In this document: positions 1 through 11,984 of the stretch, one piece after another
How positions within the stretch are numbered: the stretch's first letter is position 1
Layout: every line of letters starts with the position of its first letter
DNA from: Carnegiea gigantea
Lineage: Eukaryota; Streptophyta; Magnoliopsida; Caryophyllales; Cactaceae
DNA: 64,000 nucleotides
Direction of reading: 5' to 3'
Assembly: GCA_029747015.1 (NCBI GenBank)
Contig: JAKOGI010000055.1
Coordinates: forward strand, 682,001 to 746,000
Translations under genes and position numbers: made by a program
The notes under the pieces: generated by a model
Seen by the model: only the letters and a program-made list of their open reading frames with translations
Told to the model about the DNA's origin: nothing
Databases searched by the model: none

Positions 1-1489
1 GGATGTTGATAAGTCATCTTAATTCCCCTTGAATCTGCCCTTCTCCAGATTGCCACCAGAACTACATTGTTTGAAAGATCTTGCTGGTTGACTTAACAAA
101 TGACCTCCAAATGACTTGAAACATGATTTATTTGAAAGACTGCATCTTAAACTTAAACGGAGTGACCAAGGCAGTCAATCATGCCCAGGTCTTCATTGCT
201 CAAAAGTTGCACAAAACTGGGCCAGATTCTACTCGAACTAGACAGTAGGTGCAAGGGCTGGTTCATGACCTCTTGACCAAGCCATGTATTTTCCTGATCT
301 CCTTGGTGGTAGGGAAGTCCTCAATGCATGCTAGTTAGTCTTCAAAAGGTTCTAAGGGATGGTCCCCATTAGACATTTAGAGCCCTAGTTCATTCAAGGT
401 TATATCCAACCATGCATGTCATTCATAATGGACGAGTTCAATTAAGACCTACACATTTCATCCATGAATAAGTCCATGGTTTATGCACCATACATCCATT
501 CCCTAAGTTCGGGGGTCTATGCATAACTCCACTTGGATCAATCCATGTACCCAAACTAGCCTATTTTAGGCAAACCAAACCACAATCATACTTAGGCCCA
601 CTCTAGGCCCATTAGTTATATGAGTTAGACTTAAACCCAACTTAGGCACATGGGTTTGTTGTTTAAACCCAACTTAAAGCCTAGTTTTTGGTAAGGATTG
701 ATTTCAACATCTTGACCTTATTATTCCCATCCTAGCCTAAACCTAGAAGCCCATGAAGTAAACGTCTTCTTTTTACCTAACTACAAGTCATGAGTTATTT
801 CCATCAACCCATAGCCAAGGCCATTGACCTTTCCCTTCCATTACCCATCTCTATCAAATTCCACCTTTTAAACTATCACTTGTTAGTCGGGATAGAGAAG
901 ATAAGAGAGATGGCGCTTAGATGTAGGCTAATAAAGAATACTCCAAATGATAACCCAAAGCAAGTTAATCATGGGGGATTTTAGGGAAGTAATCGCAAAA
1001 TTTGAGAGCACAAAGCTCTAGCTACGGACCCTAGACAAAGAGTTAAGAAGCCTAAGTTAAAAGTTCCTTTAATTCATTTAGGGATTCACCCCAAATTCTT
1101 AAAAAAAAAAAAAGAAGAAAAAAGGGGTCACTTTAGGTTAAGTTAAATGGGAAATGGGCCCATCTTAGGCTCATTTTTGACATTAGACCTAAGATCTTAG
1201 AGTGAAGCTTACACAAATGTTTCGAAAGGGTTATCTCGTTCATCTAAAATTCGTAGATAAGGGACTAAACTTATTAGCAATCCTTATTAGGTTTTCACCA
1301 CTAAACCTCCACATTAGAGGATCTAAGGGCACCTGCACCCCTAATAAGGTCCTCTTGAAAAAAAAAGGAAGCCAAAGAAGTTTCACTTATACCAATAATA
1401 AAAAGAACACTTTTAAAGACAAGATGAATACGAAAAATTTAGATGATATAAGGTAATTCAGTAAATATATAAATTGAGTATAAATGAAT
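1..1489. other. No recognisable feature; probable decayed repeat
   Basis: I see no coding region, RNA gene or clear element end here. Short open frames at 790-984 and 1202-1456 have no recognisable motif. If the 3' LTR of element A were full length it would fill this stretch, but beyond about 1490 I cannot align it by eye with the 5' LTR at 5944-9121. The LTR is therefore either truncated or replaced here. Confidence 0.5.
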
Positions 1490-1629
1490 TAACAAACATG
1501 ATTTGGTTAAACCAATAACCGTGAATGATTAAATCAACAAACATGATTAATTAAATGAATAAATATGATTAATTAAATAAATAAATATGATTTAAATAAA
1601 TAAATATGGCTTAAGATCGGGTCATTATA
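1490..1629 (-). repeat. 3' LTR fragment of Ty3/gypsy element A
   Basis: This AT-rich stretch matches 8987-9121 in the same orientation: a shared AAACATGATTTGGTT block, the same ATTAATTAAATAAATAAA runs, and a matching end (TCATTATA here, TTATTGTA there). It directly abuts a polypurine tract on its right, as expected for the start of a 3' LTR read on the minus strand. The expected terminal TG has decayed to TA in both copies. Confidence 0.65.
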
Positions 1630-1631
1630 GC

Positions 1632-1642
1632 CTTCCCCCCTT
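1632..1642 (-). promoter_or_regulatory. Polypurine tract of element A
   Basis: On the minus strand this reads AAGGGGGGAAG, just downstream of a decayed FEDE-like integrase tail and just upstream of the 3' LTR. That is the usual site where plus-strand DNA synthesis is primed in plant chromoviruses. Confidence 0.7.
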
Positions 1643-1649
1643 AAAGAGT

Positions 1650-2110
1650 TTCGTCCTCAAAACTTATGATTATGATCATGTATGCAATGCCACCTTAAGC
1701 AGAGATAGTTGGTTTTCATTACTTCCCTCAAAAAAGGTCTGATTAGCCCAAAGTACATAGCTGCTTAATCCTACGGTCGAGTATCTAGATCCTCAGTGAC
1801 TTCACTGGCGTGATTACTTTGGTTCAAAATTGATATTCTCTTCAAAAGAAAAACTTGTTACTGCAAAGGAGGTACTCTACTCTACTGGTTCTTTGTCTTG
1901 ACCACTAATAAGTATGAAAACCGGTTCATTTCCTATTAAGTACTCAGATACTGACTCATAAAGCCCAATGTAACAAGGACTCAATTGTCTCTGATATCCA
2001 GTCTCTTGACACCCTTGACTAGAGAAGCCCTTTGGAATACTTTATATCTCATCTGAACTTTGATTGTCTCATTCTTTAGTCAAAATGACCATATGACTCT
2101 TGTGTAGTCC
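1650..2110 (-). pseudogene. Integrase C-terminal remnant, Ty3/gypsy element A
   Basis: Read on the minus strand with several frame changes, this region shows a relic of the LSPRYIGPFEI motif (QLSPCYIGLYES) found where the integrase C-terminus meets the chromodomain. Further on comes the FEDE-type tail typical of chromovirus pol (GAGGACGAAACT) just before the polypurine tract. Stops and frameshifts are dense, so no protein can be made. The order integrase tail, PPT, LTR fixes the element on the minus strand. The chromodomain itself is too decayed to confirm. Confidence 0.6.
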
Positions 2111-2119
2111 TTGTGTGAC

Positions 2120-3389
2120 CTTAGCATGTACTTGAACTGTCTCATTATTCTCGATGCTTCTTCTAGCCTACTCTAATACTGCTAGACATTGTCTGAGATC
2201 ATGTCCTCATGAAAATGTCCTCATTTGATATTCTTAATGTACCACATGATCTTCCCTAATCAGAGTAGTCTAAGATCTGCTCTAAATTCGAATTAGATGT
2301 TAGAATAAACATGGTCAGAGATGAAAATGATGGAATTGGTAGTCAAGTGAGTCATTAGGAACAAAAGAAATAAACAATGAGACTAGAAAAGATTTATAAA
2401 GGAGGGATTAACATGGGGTGGTTATAATAAGATAACCATAAGTGTATTATGAATTCTGAAATATAATGCCACAAGAATAGTGGTTTATAAATATGGACCA
2501 TAAAGGGCCAAGGAGAAAGACGGCATGGTTATACTCAGGTTTAGCTGATGAATTGGAAACAAGATGACAACCAATGGAGCTTCAACTAGGTGACTTTATA
2601 GCTACAAGCAATAAGATAAGTGCAACAGATAGATGGGATAAGCAATGTGCAATAAATAGATAGATAGATTGGACAAGCAAAGTATAATAGATAGACAAAT
2701 AGATTGGACAATCAAGGTGTAATGGATAGATAAATGGATTGGACGAGCAAAGTACCAATGAATAGATAAATAGATTGAGCAAGCTACAATAGGAACATGC
2801 CTTTGCTCATATGAAGCCAATTCGAGTATACCAATAAGATAAAATAGAGAATGCAGAAGTTTATTTATCAGAATGTAGGATATATATGTGGGAGTTGAAT
2901 TTCAAAATAAAGAGAGTAAGGGAATTGTGACAATCGCAATCACCACACCAATGAGACTTGAATTACATTATGAATTTAGAACAAGTTATACGAGCTTATT
3001 ATTATGAATAAATGAGATGTAAGGTAAATGTGTGAAGCGGCTTTCAACGGAATGAACTACAACTTATGATCATGAAATAAAGATGCTGAAGGTCGAGAGC
3101 ACTAGAATGTTGACAACCATATAAGGTTGAACAAAAATGTATTGCACATTTAACAATGGGTTTGCAAAGACATGGAAGATCACGCTAATCGGAAATATCG
3201 GGTTGAAATGCAAGGGAGATTAAACAATATTGGATAGTATCAAGTTTTGAAGATGAGACAAGCAAACAATTTCAAGAATTACTATAAAAAGGCATTCTTA
3301 CAAATGATAAACTGTGGTTGTATGGTTTAGGTGTGATATCCGGACCTCAAATCATTCATGAAAAAGACATCTGTTGTTGGCAGTTAATC
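2120..3389 (-). other. Decayed pol interior of element A
   Basis: This should hold the rest of RT, RNase H and integrase. Only about 1.7 kb separates the RT start from the integrase tail, against roughly 3 kb in intact relatives, so much has been deleted. I cannot recognise individual domains. A 35-bp tandem repeat sits inside and is listed separately. Confidence 0.45.
2651..2784. repeat. 35-bp minisatellite, about 3.8 copies
   Basis: Four successive units begin AATAAATAGA, AATAGATAGA, AATGGATAGA and AATGAATAGA, and share ATTGGAC(A/G)A(G/T)CAA. Unit lengths are 35, 35, 36 and 28 bp. It lies inside the pol remnant of element A and explains the repetitive Ser/Ile/Leu-rich open frames on the minus strand here, which are not genes. 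Confidence 0.8.
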
Positions 3390-4130
3390 CCATAGATCAT
3401 CTATTCAAGGTATAGGGCACTTGTTTTTGATCGTGATCTTGTTCAATTCTCTGTACGCAGTATACAACCATAAGGTTCTGCCTTCCTTCTTCACACATAT
3501 AAAACTAGGATTTCCCACGGTGACACACTTGGTCAAATAGCTCCCTTCTATAACAACTCATCTTACTAAATCTTTAGTTCTTTGAACTCTGCTGGGGGTC
3601 ATATGATAGGGGCTCTGAAAATGGATTGAGCGCCTAGAACTAGGTTGATCGGAAAATCAATGTTTCTTAGGGAAAAATAGTCCTGAAAATCCTCAGATGA
3701 AATATCTCTAAATTCACAAACTGTGATTATGGATATGTATATATCGAGTGTGGTTGGCATATCACTAATATTTAATGCATTACTGACATGATAACTCACT
3801 TGCTTGCACAGTGTAATTAGGGCGAAAATAGGGTTTTTCTTTCCTCGGTCCATAGAAACACATGTCTAGTCTTTCCTCCTTTCTCAAGCTGACCTTAAGA
3901 TCTTTACAAGTTGTCTTCCATAAGTACACAGTCAGTTCATCCCTATAATGATAACAAGGTCTGCCAATCAACTTAAATTGAATGCCCAACGAATATGGTT
4001 CCAGCAATACCAATCGAGGCATATTTATAAAAGATAACACATTCAACCGCCTACTAGTCTCAGTAAATTTAAAAGACAGGGGGACTATCCAAAGTGTAAA
4101 GAGATGTAACCACACCATGAACTCTTGCAA
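3390..4130 (-). pseudogene. Protease-RT junction of Ty3/gypsy element A
   Basis: On the minus strand, residues CEFRDISSEDFQD (about 3660-3720) match the conserved CEFPDVFPEDLPG segment linking protease to RT in chromoviruses. They are followed by NIDFPINLVLGAQSIFRAP, the counterpart of the VDF.IDLVPG..PISRAPYRM block. The next frames read PAEFKELKDLV, FICVKKEGR and YRELNKITIKNKCPIPRIDDL-like segments, the first conserved RT blocks. Stops and frameshifts interrupt it, and the YxDD active site is not found. The left part (about 3860-4130) should be protease but has no recognisable active site. The best lineage guess is Tekay/Del-like. Confidence 0.75.
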
Positions 4131-5927
4131 AGGTATTTGTTTATTGGTTATAAAGGACCAGCATGTGAGCTGAATGAATAAAAGGACAAAGATTCGTAAT
4201 GAAAGAGGTAAGACATATAAATGACCTACATAAATAAAACATGCAGTTTATTCATGATGGTCATGATAGTAAAGTAAAGGAATGATGTTATAAAGTTGAG
4301 AGGGAGAATTAAGTACCGGAGGTGAAGAAATCTAACAGATTACCAAAGAGGCATTTGAAAAGTCATACAGTACCCCTATATGAGTACAAATAAGGGTCAA
4401 CACCACGAGAAGGGAAATTTTATTCATCTGGTGTTTGAAAGGCCAATTCGTCAAGTTGAAGGTGTCAGTCTCATGACTGAACATGATGGCATCCATCAAT
4501 AACACATTCTATAGTGAATGGAAGTCTTGGGTAGGCATATAAACTCTGAAACTGCTGGCAGGTGGAAATAGCACAAATCGTTATTTATCATTAATACGAT
4601 AAGCTATACTAGTAAAGAAAGGATTGCCAAAATAACTTGAGTAACAACATGCAGTCAGGGCCATAGAGTGGTATGCCAACATGACATTACGGTGCTATAG
4701 AAATACGAACATTATGGATCCATTTAATTGTTGAAAGGGCACTCAATGGCTGGGTCTGAAGCAACTAAAGGCTTTGCAAGTAATAAATGAATAGTGCCCA
4801 AATAGAAGCAAGTAGTTAAAGTAGGTGACAGTAAAAACATGAACATAGTGGTGACTGAACTGTAAGTAGAATGGATCAAATATGCTTAGGAAGAAGTGCA
4901 AATCACATAGTAACGCACACCGGGGGTCATTATAGGCTCCATTATACAAACAGAGAATTAAACGATTATGATTGTCAGGGTTTGAATCGCCTATAAAAAA
5001 GGTTGCTCAGATTTGCTTAAATAACTCCCCACAGACCACACATGAGATTTTTCATAAACACTCCATTAAAAATCAGGAGAGTGTTAGTGGTAGAGAAATG
5101 ATGCCTCTGAACAATTCAAGGTAACTAGGGTAGAAATAAGTCGATGATAGGAAGTAATGGGAGCATTGATGAGGTAGAGTAATAATGTCAAGAATGGCAG
5201 CTTAATCTTACTCGTACCACCCATATAATGCCCAGTAGCACACCATAAGCTACTAGCTATTATCATCGGACATAAGCACCCATTGTAACGTTCATCTCAT
5301 ACTGGTTCACCTCAAAGATATTGTCCCACAAAGCATTTCCTCATCTAGGGGTTTACATCTAACTTGACACTGTATTAATCCCTTAAGAAGTTGCAAATGG
5401 CATCCCCACATAGGGTTTCACCCATCACTGTACCCAAGATCAGGTATATTAACACACCTCAATAAAACTCTCAAATCTTGAGGTAAAACGGACAGAGTTC
5501 TGCCTAAAAACTGACTAAGACCCGGCTTAAAGCCTTCTAATAGATATCTGAAATGGAGAAAAACACTTCAATAGCTCAGCGGCCATACGTCGGAGTTCAT
5601 AACTCAACGGGTCACACACCCAGAGTGCATGATTGCAAAAATTTAAACAAATGAGAGAAATGAAACATACAATACAACTTCCAGATAAATGAGAGCATGT
5701 CTTACTAACAGGTCACCCAAATGGTTCCACACTCCACCTTGCTAATGCTCGGAACTCAGGATATTTCCAAATGATTTGGTCACCCAAATGGAAACGGTTC
5801 CTCCTTATATGCCCATACGTATGAACTTATAGTCAATAGCTCATTTAACTGGTCCTACATAACTCATACACACCTTGATAGCTAATTTATAAACACTTGA
5901 TAGCTCACAGTGACCCTTAAAACCTTA
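4131..5927 (-). other. Presumed gag region of element A, unrecognisable
   Basis: By position, between primer-binding site and protease, this should be gag. No open frame over 70 codons and no Retrotrans_gag or CCHC motif can be made out on the minus strand. Confidence 0.4.
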
Positions 5928-5939
5928 GCTCTGATACCA
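5928..5939 (-). promoter_or_regulatory. Primer-binding site of element A (initiator tRNA-Met)
   Basis: The minus strand reads TGGTATCAGAGC, the complement of the 3' end of plant initiator tRNA-Met. It lies four bases inside the LTR boundary at 5944, the expected spacing, and so defines the inner edge of the 5' LTR. Confidence 0.85.
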
Positions 5940-5943
5940 AATC

Positions 5944-8900
5944 TGTAACGCCCCCAATTGCTAATGACATGATTTACGGAAAACTACAGCGGAAGACTTA
6001 ATGATAGAAGGAACTACCGCCGCCCTGATAAGGACAAGGCTTACTGAAACCATTAGATCTTGCAACTCATGTTCACAATCACAATATCTATTAAACTGAA
6101 ACACTCCAAGACCAAAGTCCATAATAGTTCAACTTCAATACAATCAACTTAATCATACCATGTGCTGACTCGCACTCCACTCTACACAAGTACATTGAAT
6201 ATAGACCCAACTTAACCCTGAGGTCGATCCTAACATTTATGCTATGCTGAATACACTGTGAGCATCTGATGACTTCCAAAAGGGCTTACTAAATGGAGAG
6301 ACATGTGATACTTCATCACCTAAAATGAAAAACATGAAAACCATTTGAAAATGTAAGCTTAAACTCAGTACATGCATTCCTGTATTCCAAAATGAGCGTA
6401 GAAACACTATTGATGGGTACCCGCCTATGTAATTCATTTAGTTCGCAATAATAATGAAAATGAAAGTAATGTAAAACTGAATTGCACATTATTATCTGGA
6501 TGTGACACCCTTGCAATGCTATGATCTATATATAGGTGTACACCTGCCAATCCGATCAAGACTTAGCCTGAAGCCACGTGGGTAAATGATGGGCTAATGC
6601 CCTATAGATGTTAACTGACAGGGTAACAAGTTAAATGGCAAATCACTGTGCAAACTAATTCATTGATAAACTCATTAAGGGTTATAACGTGGTAAACACG
6701 TTATGCTTTTTGAAGATACAGGCAATAGACGTATCTTGAGTCTTAAAAAAAATAATGTCATCTGACTTGATAAATGTCATACGTTTCGTAAACGTCATCT
6801 GACTTGATAAATATGTTCTGACTTGATAACACTTATGCATAAACGGGAATGATAACTAGGCCTTGACTCTATTTCATAAATGTCATTATAGGTATGTGTA
6901 GCCAGCAACTGATCCTTACTCACATAATTGAGTAAGTAAATGTATGTGTAATAGAAATTTAGTAATTAAATGGTATACATAACTTGGGTATTTTAATATA
7001 ACTTTAAAACTAAATTGATGAAAGTAATTAAATTTGATATAAAGCAAATGAAATTACAATAGACCACAATGAGATAAATGAGATTGCAAAGGAAAAGGCC
7101 TTAATGGCGATAAATGAGAGAGTACTTTTGGCCCTTTCTGAGATGGGTTGCTGATACAGGTTAAGGCTCGCTGATGTATAGCTTGGTTCAAGATAACAGC
7201 GAGTACACTAGATTGGCTTCACAAATACATTTGATACATTCTGAATTGAGTAAGTAATAGAGGTTTGAGGCCAAGAGAGATATATCTTGGTTTAAAATAG
7301 CATAAACTACAATAACTGGTCTGATAAATATGATTTCTGAGTCAAAAATTCTCCCCACTTCCCATATGTCATTCACAAGTCCATTAAATACAGTTTTTTC
7401 ACTCCAAATAGATTACTGATCCGAATGAAAGCTATTAAACTCCCCAAATGTGGTACTTTCCTTGTAATATCCATAAGTGATTCAAAACTCATAGTTAAGC
7501 TCCCAAAATGCATGTTTCTCTTCTTTTTGCTCATAAATCGAGCTGAGAACCCCAATAAAATCCGTGAATATTTATTTTCCCCTTAAATGACCTTACTTGG
7601 CCTAAAATACACAAAATGAGTGCAAGATCAATTTCACTCAATCTTTATTATTGCTCTTTACGCAATTACTCAAAATGTTTCCAAAAATCACCAAACTCCA
7701 AATACTCAACTGAAATTCATGAAATTTTATAGGAAATTTGAAAATAATATATAAAATCTACAGTAAAATTTTTAGAATTTTCCTCTAAGTATACGTTGCA
7801 CAGAAATTGCAAAAACAGCCTAATTTGCACCAAAGTAGGTCAGTTCATTACAAAAATTCAAAACTTTCACCCTTGAACTCAAATGGAGACCTGAAATCCC
7901 AATATGGAAACATTAAGAAGTCCCAAAAACCTTCTATTCGCAACACAAAACATGATTCCTGCAATAGAGTTCCCAAAATTGGGCTAGAGCACAAGTGTAT
8001 CAGTTTTAGTCTAACCTGCGCAGTTCTCGTAAAATCACCATAGCTTTGTCCACAGAACTCGGATTGAAGCGATTCAAATGGAATTTGAAATCTAACACAT
8101 TGATCTATCTATCGACTAAAAATCATAAATTTTCAGTCGGTTGATCATTATCAGTTTTATCTCAAAGTCACCCTTATTTTCTACCATTTCTAGCCCTCAT
8201 TGTTTTTGCTTTCTCCTCTCTTTTTCACATAAATCCTCACTTGAAATCATTCCAAACCACCGAAAACATCATCATAATCATTAATAAGGCTAAAGATTAT
8301 AAAATCATATACAAAACAATACAAATCCTTCACTTGACTTAAGCTAACTTGATCATGGCAACACCCTAGCCTTAGCATGCTTCAAGCTCAACCCCACCAT
8401 GATCAACATCCCTAAAATCAATAAAATTTGCATGATAACATTTAATTTGATCTCAAGAGCATGAATCATAACTAAAACAATAATAAAAACAAAAATACAT
8501 TAAGATAGAGTTAGAGTCTTTACTCACTTCGAGCTTGGATGCTAGAGGATGGAGGTGGTGTTTGATGTTGGAGGAGAAAGTAAGAAGATGAAGGCTAGAC
8601 TTTTATTGGTGGTAAATAACTTGGATATTTATCTTTGATACTTGGCTAATATTTAAGCTTCAAAAAGGGGCTTTTTGCTAATTAAACTTAGGCACAAATG
8701 ATAGTAACTGACTTAATTTAATTGCACTAAAATTTTCGGGCCAAAATTCGAGCCCAATGGAATTAGGCCATAATTTGGGCCCAATGAATTGGGCCAAAAT
8801 AAATGAATTTGGGCCCAAGTTTTTACGTAGCTAAAGTTTAAAAATTTTATGACATTGTGGAAAATAATTTAATGCTCAATCATAATTATCGAGGCCTACT

Positions 8901-9121
8901 ATCGATTTACCAGAAATTTAATCAATCAATGAAACTTGAATTGTAAATTGAGACCCAAATGAAATATCCTCCAACTGAGATTAATAAACATGATTTGGTT
9001 AAACCAATAACCATGAGTGATTAAATCAATAAACATGATTAATTAAATGAATAAATATGATTAATTAAATAAATAAATATGATTTAAATAAATAAATATG
9101 GGTTAAGCTCGGGTTATTGTA
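5944..9121 (-). repeat. 5' LTR of Ty3/gypsy element A, 3.18 kb
   Basis: Bounded on the inside by TGTAACGCCCC next to the primer-binding site. Bounded on the outside by GGGTTATTGTA at 9111-9121, where Ty1/copia sequence begins at once. On the minus strand the LTR runs from a decayed TACAATAACCC to GGGGCGTTACA, the TGTAATAACCC...TTACA style common in chromoviruses. At about 3.18 kb it is long but within the range of Tekay/Del LTRs. No coding content seen. A short internal repeat lies at 6757-6832. Confidence 0.7.
6757..6832. repeat. Short tandem repeat inside the element A LTR
   Basis: The core TCTGACTTGATAAA recurs three times (near 6760, 6797 and 6817). The first two copies are 37 bp apart and the third is truncated. 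It lies in the LTR of element A and has no coding meaning. Confidence 0.65.
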
Positions 9122-9550
9122 CACGTGATTGCACTGAGCCCCAAAAGATACTTAGCAATATCTCCTAGGGACTTTTGTGTTTTAGTTGTATTCTTCCTTT
9201 TGAAACTAATCCTATATGGATTGTAGGTTCAAGAATCAAAACCAATGAGCTAGGGACCATGAAGCTTTACTAGGCTTCCAATGGGTTCTTACATGTTTCG
9301 ATGAGGACACATGTGGAGACAGCAACAATATGGTTGTTGGAGGAATCAAAACATGCAAGCTAGCCCTGTATAGCTGCTGATACCCTATCTTATGTGAAAA
9401 CCTAGTTGTGCCTAGGATTCATTGGAATAATGTTGCTATGTTGGTTTTGTTTGACTATGTTCATAGCATTGAAGCCTAGTTAGTTTTCATTTAAGAACAC
9501 ATTTAGTTTTGTTTCTACTTTATTAGAAATGGTTTGTTTGTAATGGATTG
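9122..9550 (+). pseudogene. Ty1/copia protease fragment (copy 1)
   Basis: This 430-bp block aligns with 17683-18115 at roughly 85% by eye. In the better-preserved second copy it starts at the end of the gag zinc knuckle (DYAEP relic) and runs through the protease region: an LLGFQ...WFNED segment, then VVVRGIEAYKLAL, corresponding to the G.G.....G.G.Y.L.L stretch of copia proteases. The left edge is cut by the LTR of element A at 9121 and the right edge by the LTR of element B at 9551. It is thus the visible target into which one or both elements inserted. Stops make it non-functional. Confidence 0.65.
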
Positions 9551-10629
9551 TGATGCATGATGAATCCCATTTTTATCCAAATAAAGGAATGAATTGCATT
9601 TCGGTGAGCCTAATGGAAGTTGAAGACCAATCTTTGCAAAGAAGAACCAGGAAAGAGCGAGAATTCCCAATTGAGAAAATCTCCAATGGAGTAGATTTAA
9701 TACTTGAATTAGATAGCAAGAAGATAAATCAATCTACCCTCTAACCCCATAAAACCTTAGCACCAAGGATTACTTAAAAGGAAGACTCAAATCACTACTC
9801 TCCTAAGAGAGATAAAGAATTTGGGATTTTTGAGGAAAATCGAGCTTGAAGCTCTCATATTATTCATCAAATCTGAATTTGCATGGAGGTAATTGGGTCC
9901 ATAAATACCCAACAAAGGGGGAATTAGCTGCACATTAGTGGGGTAAGTGGTTCAATAGGAAGTTTACAAAATATCCTAGGAAAATAAATAAAAATGCTTA
10001 AGATAATTTCAATAATTACTATGAGCTGTATTTTTCAGGATTCATCCTCCACCTTCTAGAGAGCCATGCGTAGGCTCCACTCCTCCAGATGCGGTGCCGC
10101 TACTTTTCGACTCTTTACTTTGTGTGCAAAATCATTCTATGCTGATTAATCTCCAAAATTCCGGCCCTAACCTCCTGAATTAAGCCCATATTCAAAACTG
10201 TGCATTTTCCAGTCCTCGATTGGCCCTTGCTTGGTATTTCACCCATAACTTCCTCAATACGTGGGGTTTGGGTGCGATTAAAAACTTGTTAGAAAATAGA
10301 CATTGGCTGTCTTCCATCCATGTATAGTTTACATAAATTTGAGCTCATTTGCATGGTTAAAGTTGAGCTAGAAATGAAGTAAAGTATTCTAGCTAGAAAC
10401 TAAAAATAATCTAATGGGGTGGTTTTAGAGGATTAAGTGGTTAACTCCTCATTTAGGGCTAATATTGGCCTAACCACCTTTCTTATCCCTACTTGGACTT
10501 TCTTAAGGGCCTTAAGTCAATATTGACCTAGAGGGATCTAATCCTTGACCTAGGGTCAATATTGGCCAAACTTGGTTCATAACCCTCACTGATAAGAGTA
10601 TGCCCAAGCTCGAGAGTTACTCCATATCA
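9551..10629 (-). repeat. 3' LTR of Ty3/gypsy element B, 1079 bp
   Basis: On the plus strand the block starts TGATGCATGATG and ends CTCCATATCA, giving TG...CA termini, and is followed by B's polypurine tract. The five bases before it are GATTG; the unbroken copia copy reads AGATTGGATATTG at the same place, so GATTG is a plausible target-site duplication. The partner 5' LTR is missing because B is truncated near 14030. The B integrase frame ends inside this LTR (stop at 10617-10619). Confidence 0.7.
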
Positions 10630-11896
10630 ACCCCTCCCCCTTGAAGAGGATTTGTCCTCAAATCTTCATCATGTTCTTCATCATATTCAAGGTAAGGAGT
10701 GAGATCTCTAGCACTAAGGGTGGAAGATATTTGCATATCTCTCAGAAGTTTAATCGTGTATGCATTATCTCCCACCTTTTGTATTACTTTGTATGGACCA
10801 TCTCCTCTAGCCATGAGCTTGTTCTTCCTTCTTGAGGGGAACCCCTCCTTCCTCAAATGTAACCATATAAGACCACCTGGTTTGAACTCAAGGTGTGGGC
10901 AGTTCTTGTTGGCTTTTTGCTTGTATTGCTCATTCACTTTTTCAATTTGTGCCCTCACTTGCTCATGTGGCTTCTTCATTTCTTTAGCTCTTACTTCGGC
11001 CTTAAAACTCACCCTTGATTCTTGAGGAATAGGAATAAGATAAATGGGAGTGAGGCGGTTAAGACCATAGCACACTTCAAAGGGAGAGTGAGAGATAGCA
11101 TAGGAAGGAGCCCTATCATAGGCGAATTCGGCATGAGCAAGCTTGACATCCCAATCCCTTGAACTCTTACTTACCATACCCCTTAGCAAGGTTGTGAGAG
11201 TTCTATTTGTCACCTCTGTTTGTCCATTGGTCTGAGGATGGCAAGTAGTGCTAAAGAGCAACTTAGTCCCCATGGGCCTCTATAGGGATCTCTAAAAGTG
11301 AAATAGAAATTTGGCATCCTTATCTGACACAATGGTTCTTGGAATACCATAGAGCCTCACAATTTCTTAAAAGAATAGGTCTGCAATATAGGTAGCATCA
11401 TCACTCTTATGACATATAATGAAGTAAGTCATCTTGGAGAATCGATCCACCACTACCATGATAGGATCTTTTCCCCGAGGGGTTTTAGGAAGGGCCATAA
11501 TAAAGTCTATGCTAATGTCATCCCAAGGTCTTTAGGGGACCGAAAGAGGAGTGTAGAAACCTTGATGAAAATGACTCTTAGCCATGTACAAATGTTGTAT
11601 CTTGAGATCACCTTATGAACATTCCCACCCATCTTGGGCCAATAAAAATGATCCTTGAGTATCTCAAGGGTCTTGTTAATGCCAAAATGACAAGCTAAGG
11701 CTCCTGTATGAGCCTCCTTGGCAATCAAGTCCCTTAAAGGACTTTCAGGGATGCAAAGCTTATTCCTTTGAAGAGGAAACCATCTTGTATAAGTGTAAGG
11801 GCCAAAGTTAGAAGGATTTTCTACCACTTCCTTGAAGTGTTCATCCTCATGATATAGAGCTTTGATGGAATTGAAATCTAAGAACTTTGGCTTCAA
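10617..11896 (-). pseudogene. Integrase of Ty3/gypsy element B
   Basis: In minus-strand order: an N-terminal zinc region (about 11896-11580) with CHFGINKTLEILKDHFYWPKM but a damaged last Cys pair (RYNICT). The catalytic core follows, with all three acidic sites visible: [12 protein letters not shown] (about 11435-11460), TIVSDKDAKF (about 11310-11345) and NGQTEVTNRTL (about 11195-11225). The C-terminus carries KLMARGDGPYKVIQKVGDNAYTI and the tail DLRTNPLQGGG. The last 218 codons (10617-11273) are still open; frameshifts and stops lie before them. The GDGP...NDNAY style and a tail that reads into the LTR suggest a CRM-like chromovirus, but a chromodomain is not evident, so the lineage is inference. 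Confidence 0.8.
10630..10642 (-). promoter_or_regulatory. Polypurine tract of element B
   Basis: The minus strand reads AAGGGGGAGGGGT between the integrase tail and the LTR start. The integrase reading frame passes through it into the LTR, an arrangement known from CRM-type chromoviruses. Confidence 0.75.
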
Positions 11897-11984
11897 GGAC
11901 CGAAAAGAAATCGTATCTCCTTAATAAGGCATCGGGCACAACATTCTCTTTCCCACTCTTATGCTTACAAGAGAAGGTGAAAGA

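Noticed and set aside
2582..2820. Two overlapping minus-strand frames with repeated Ser/Ile/Tyr-rich motifs
   Set aside because: Produced by the 35-bp minisatellite at 2651-2784.
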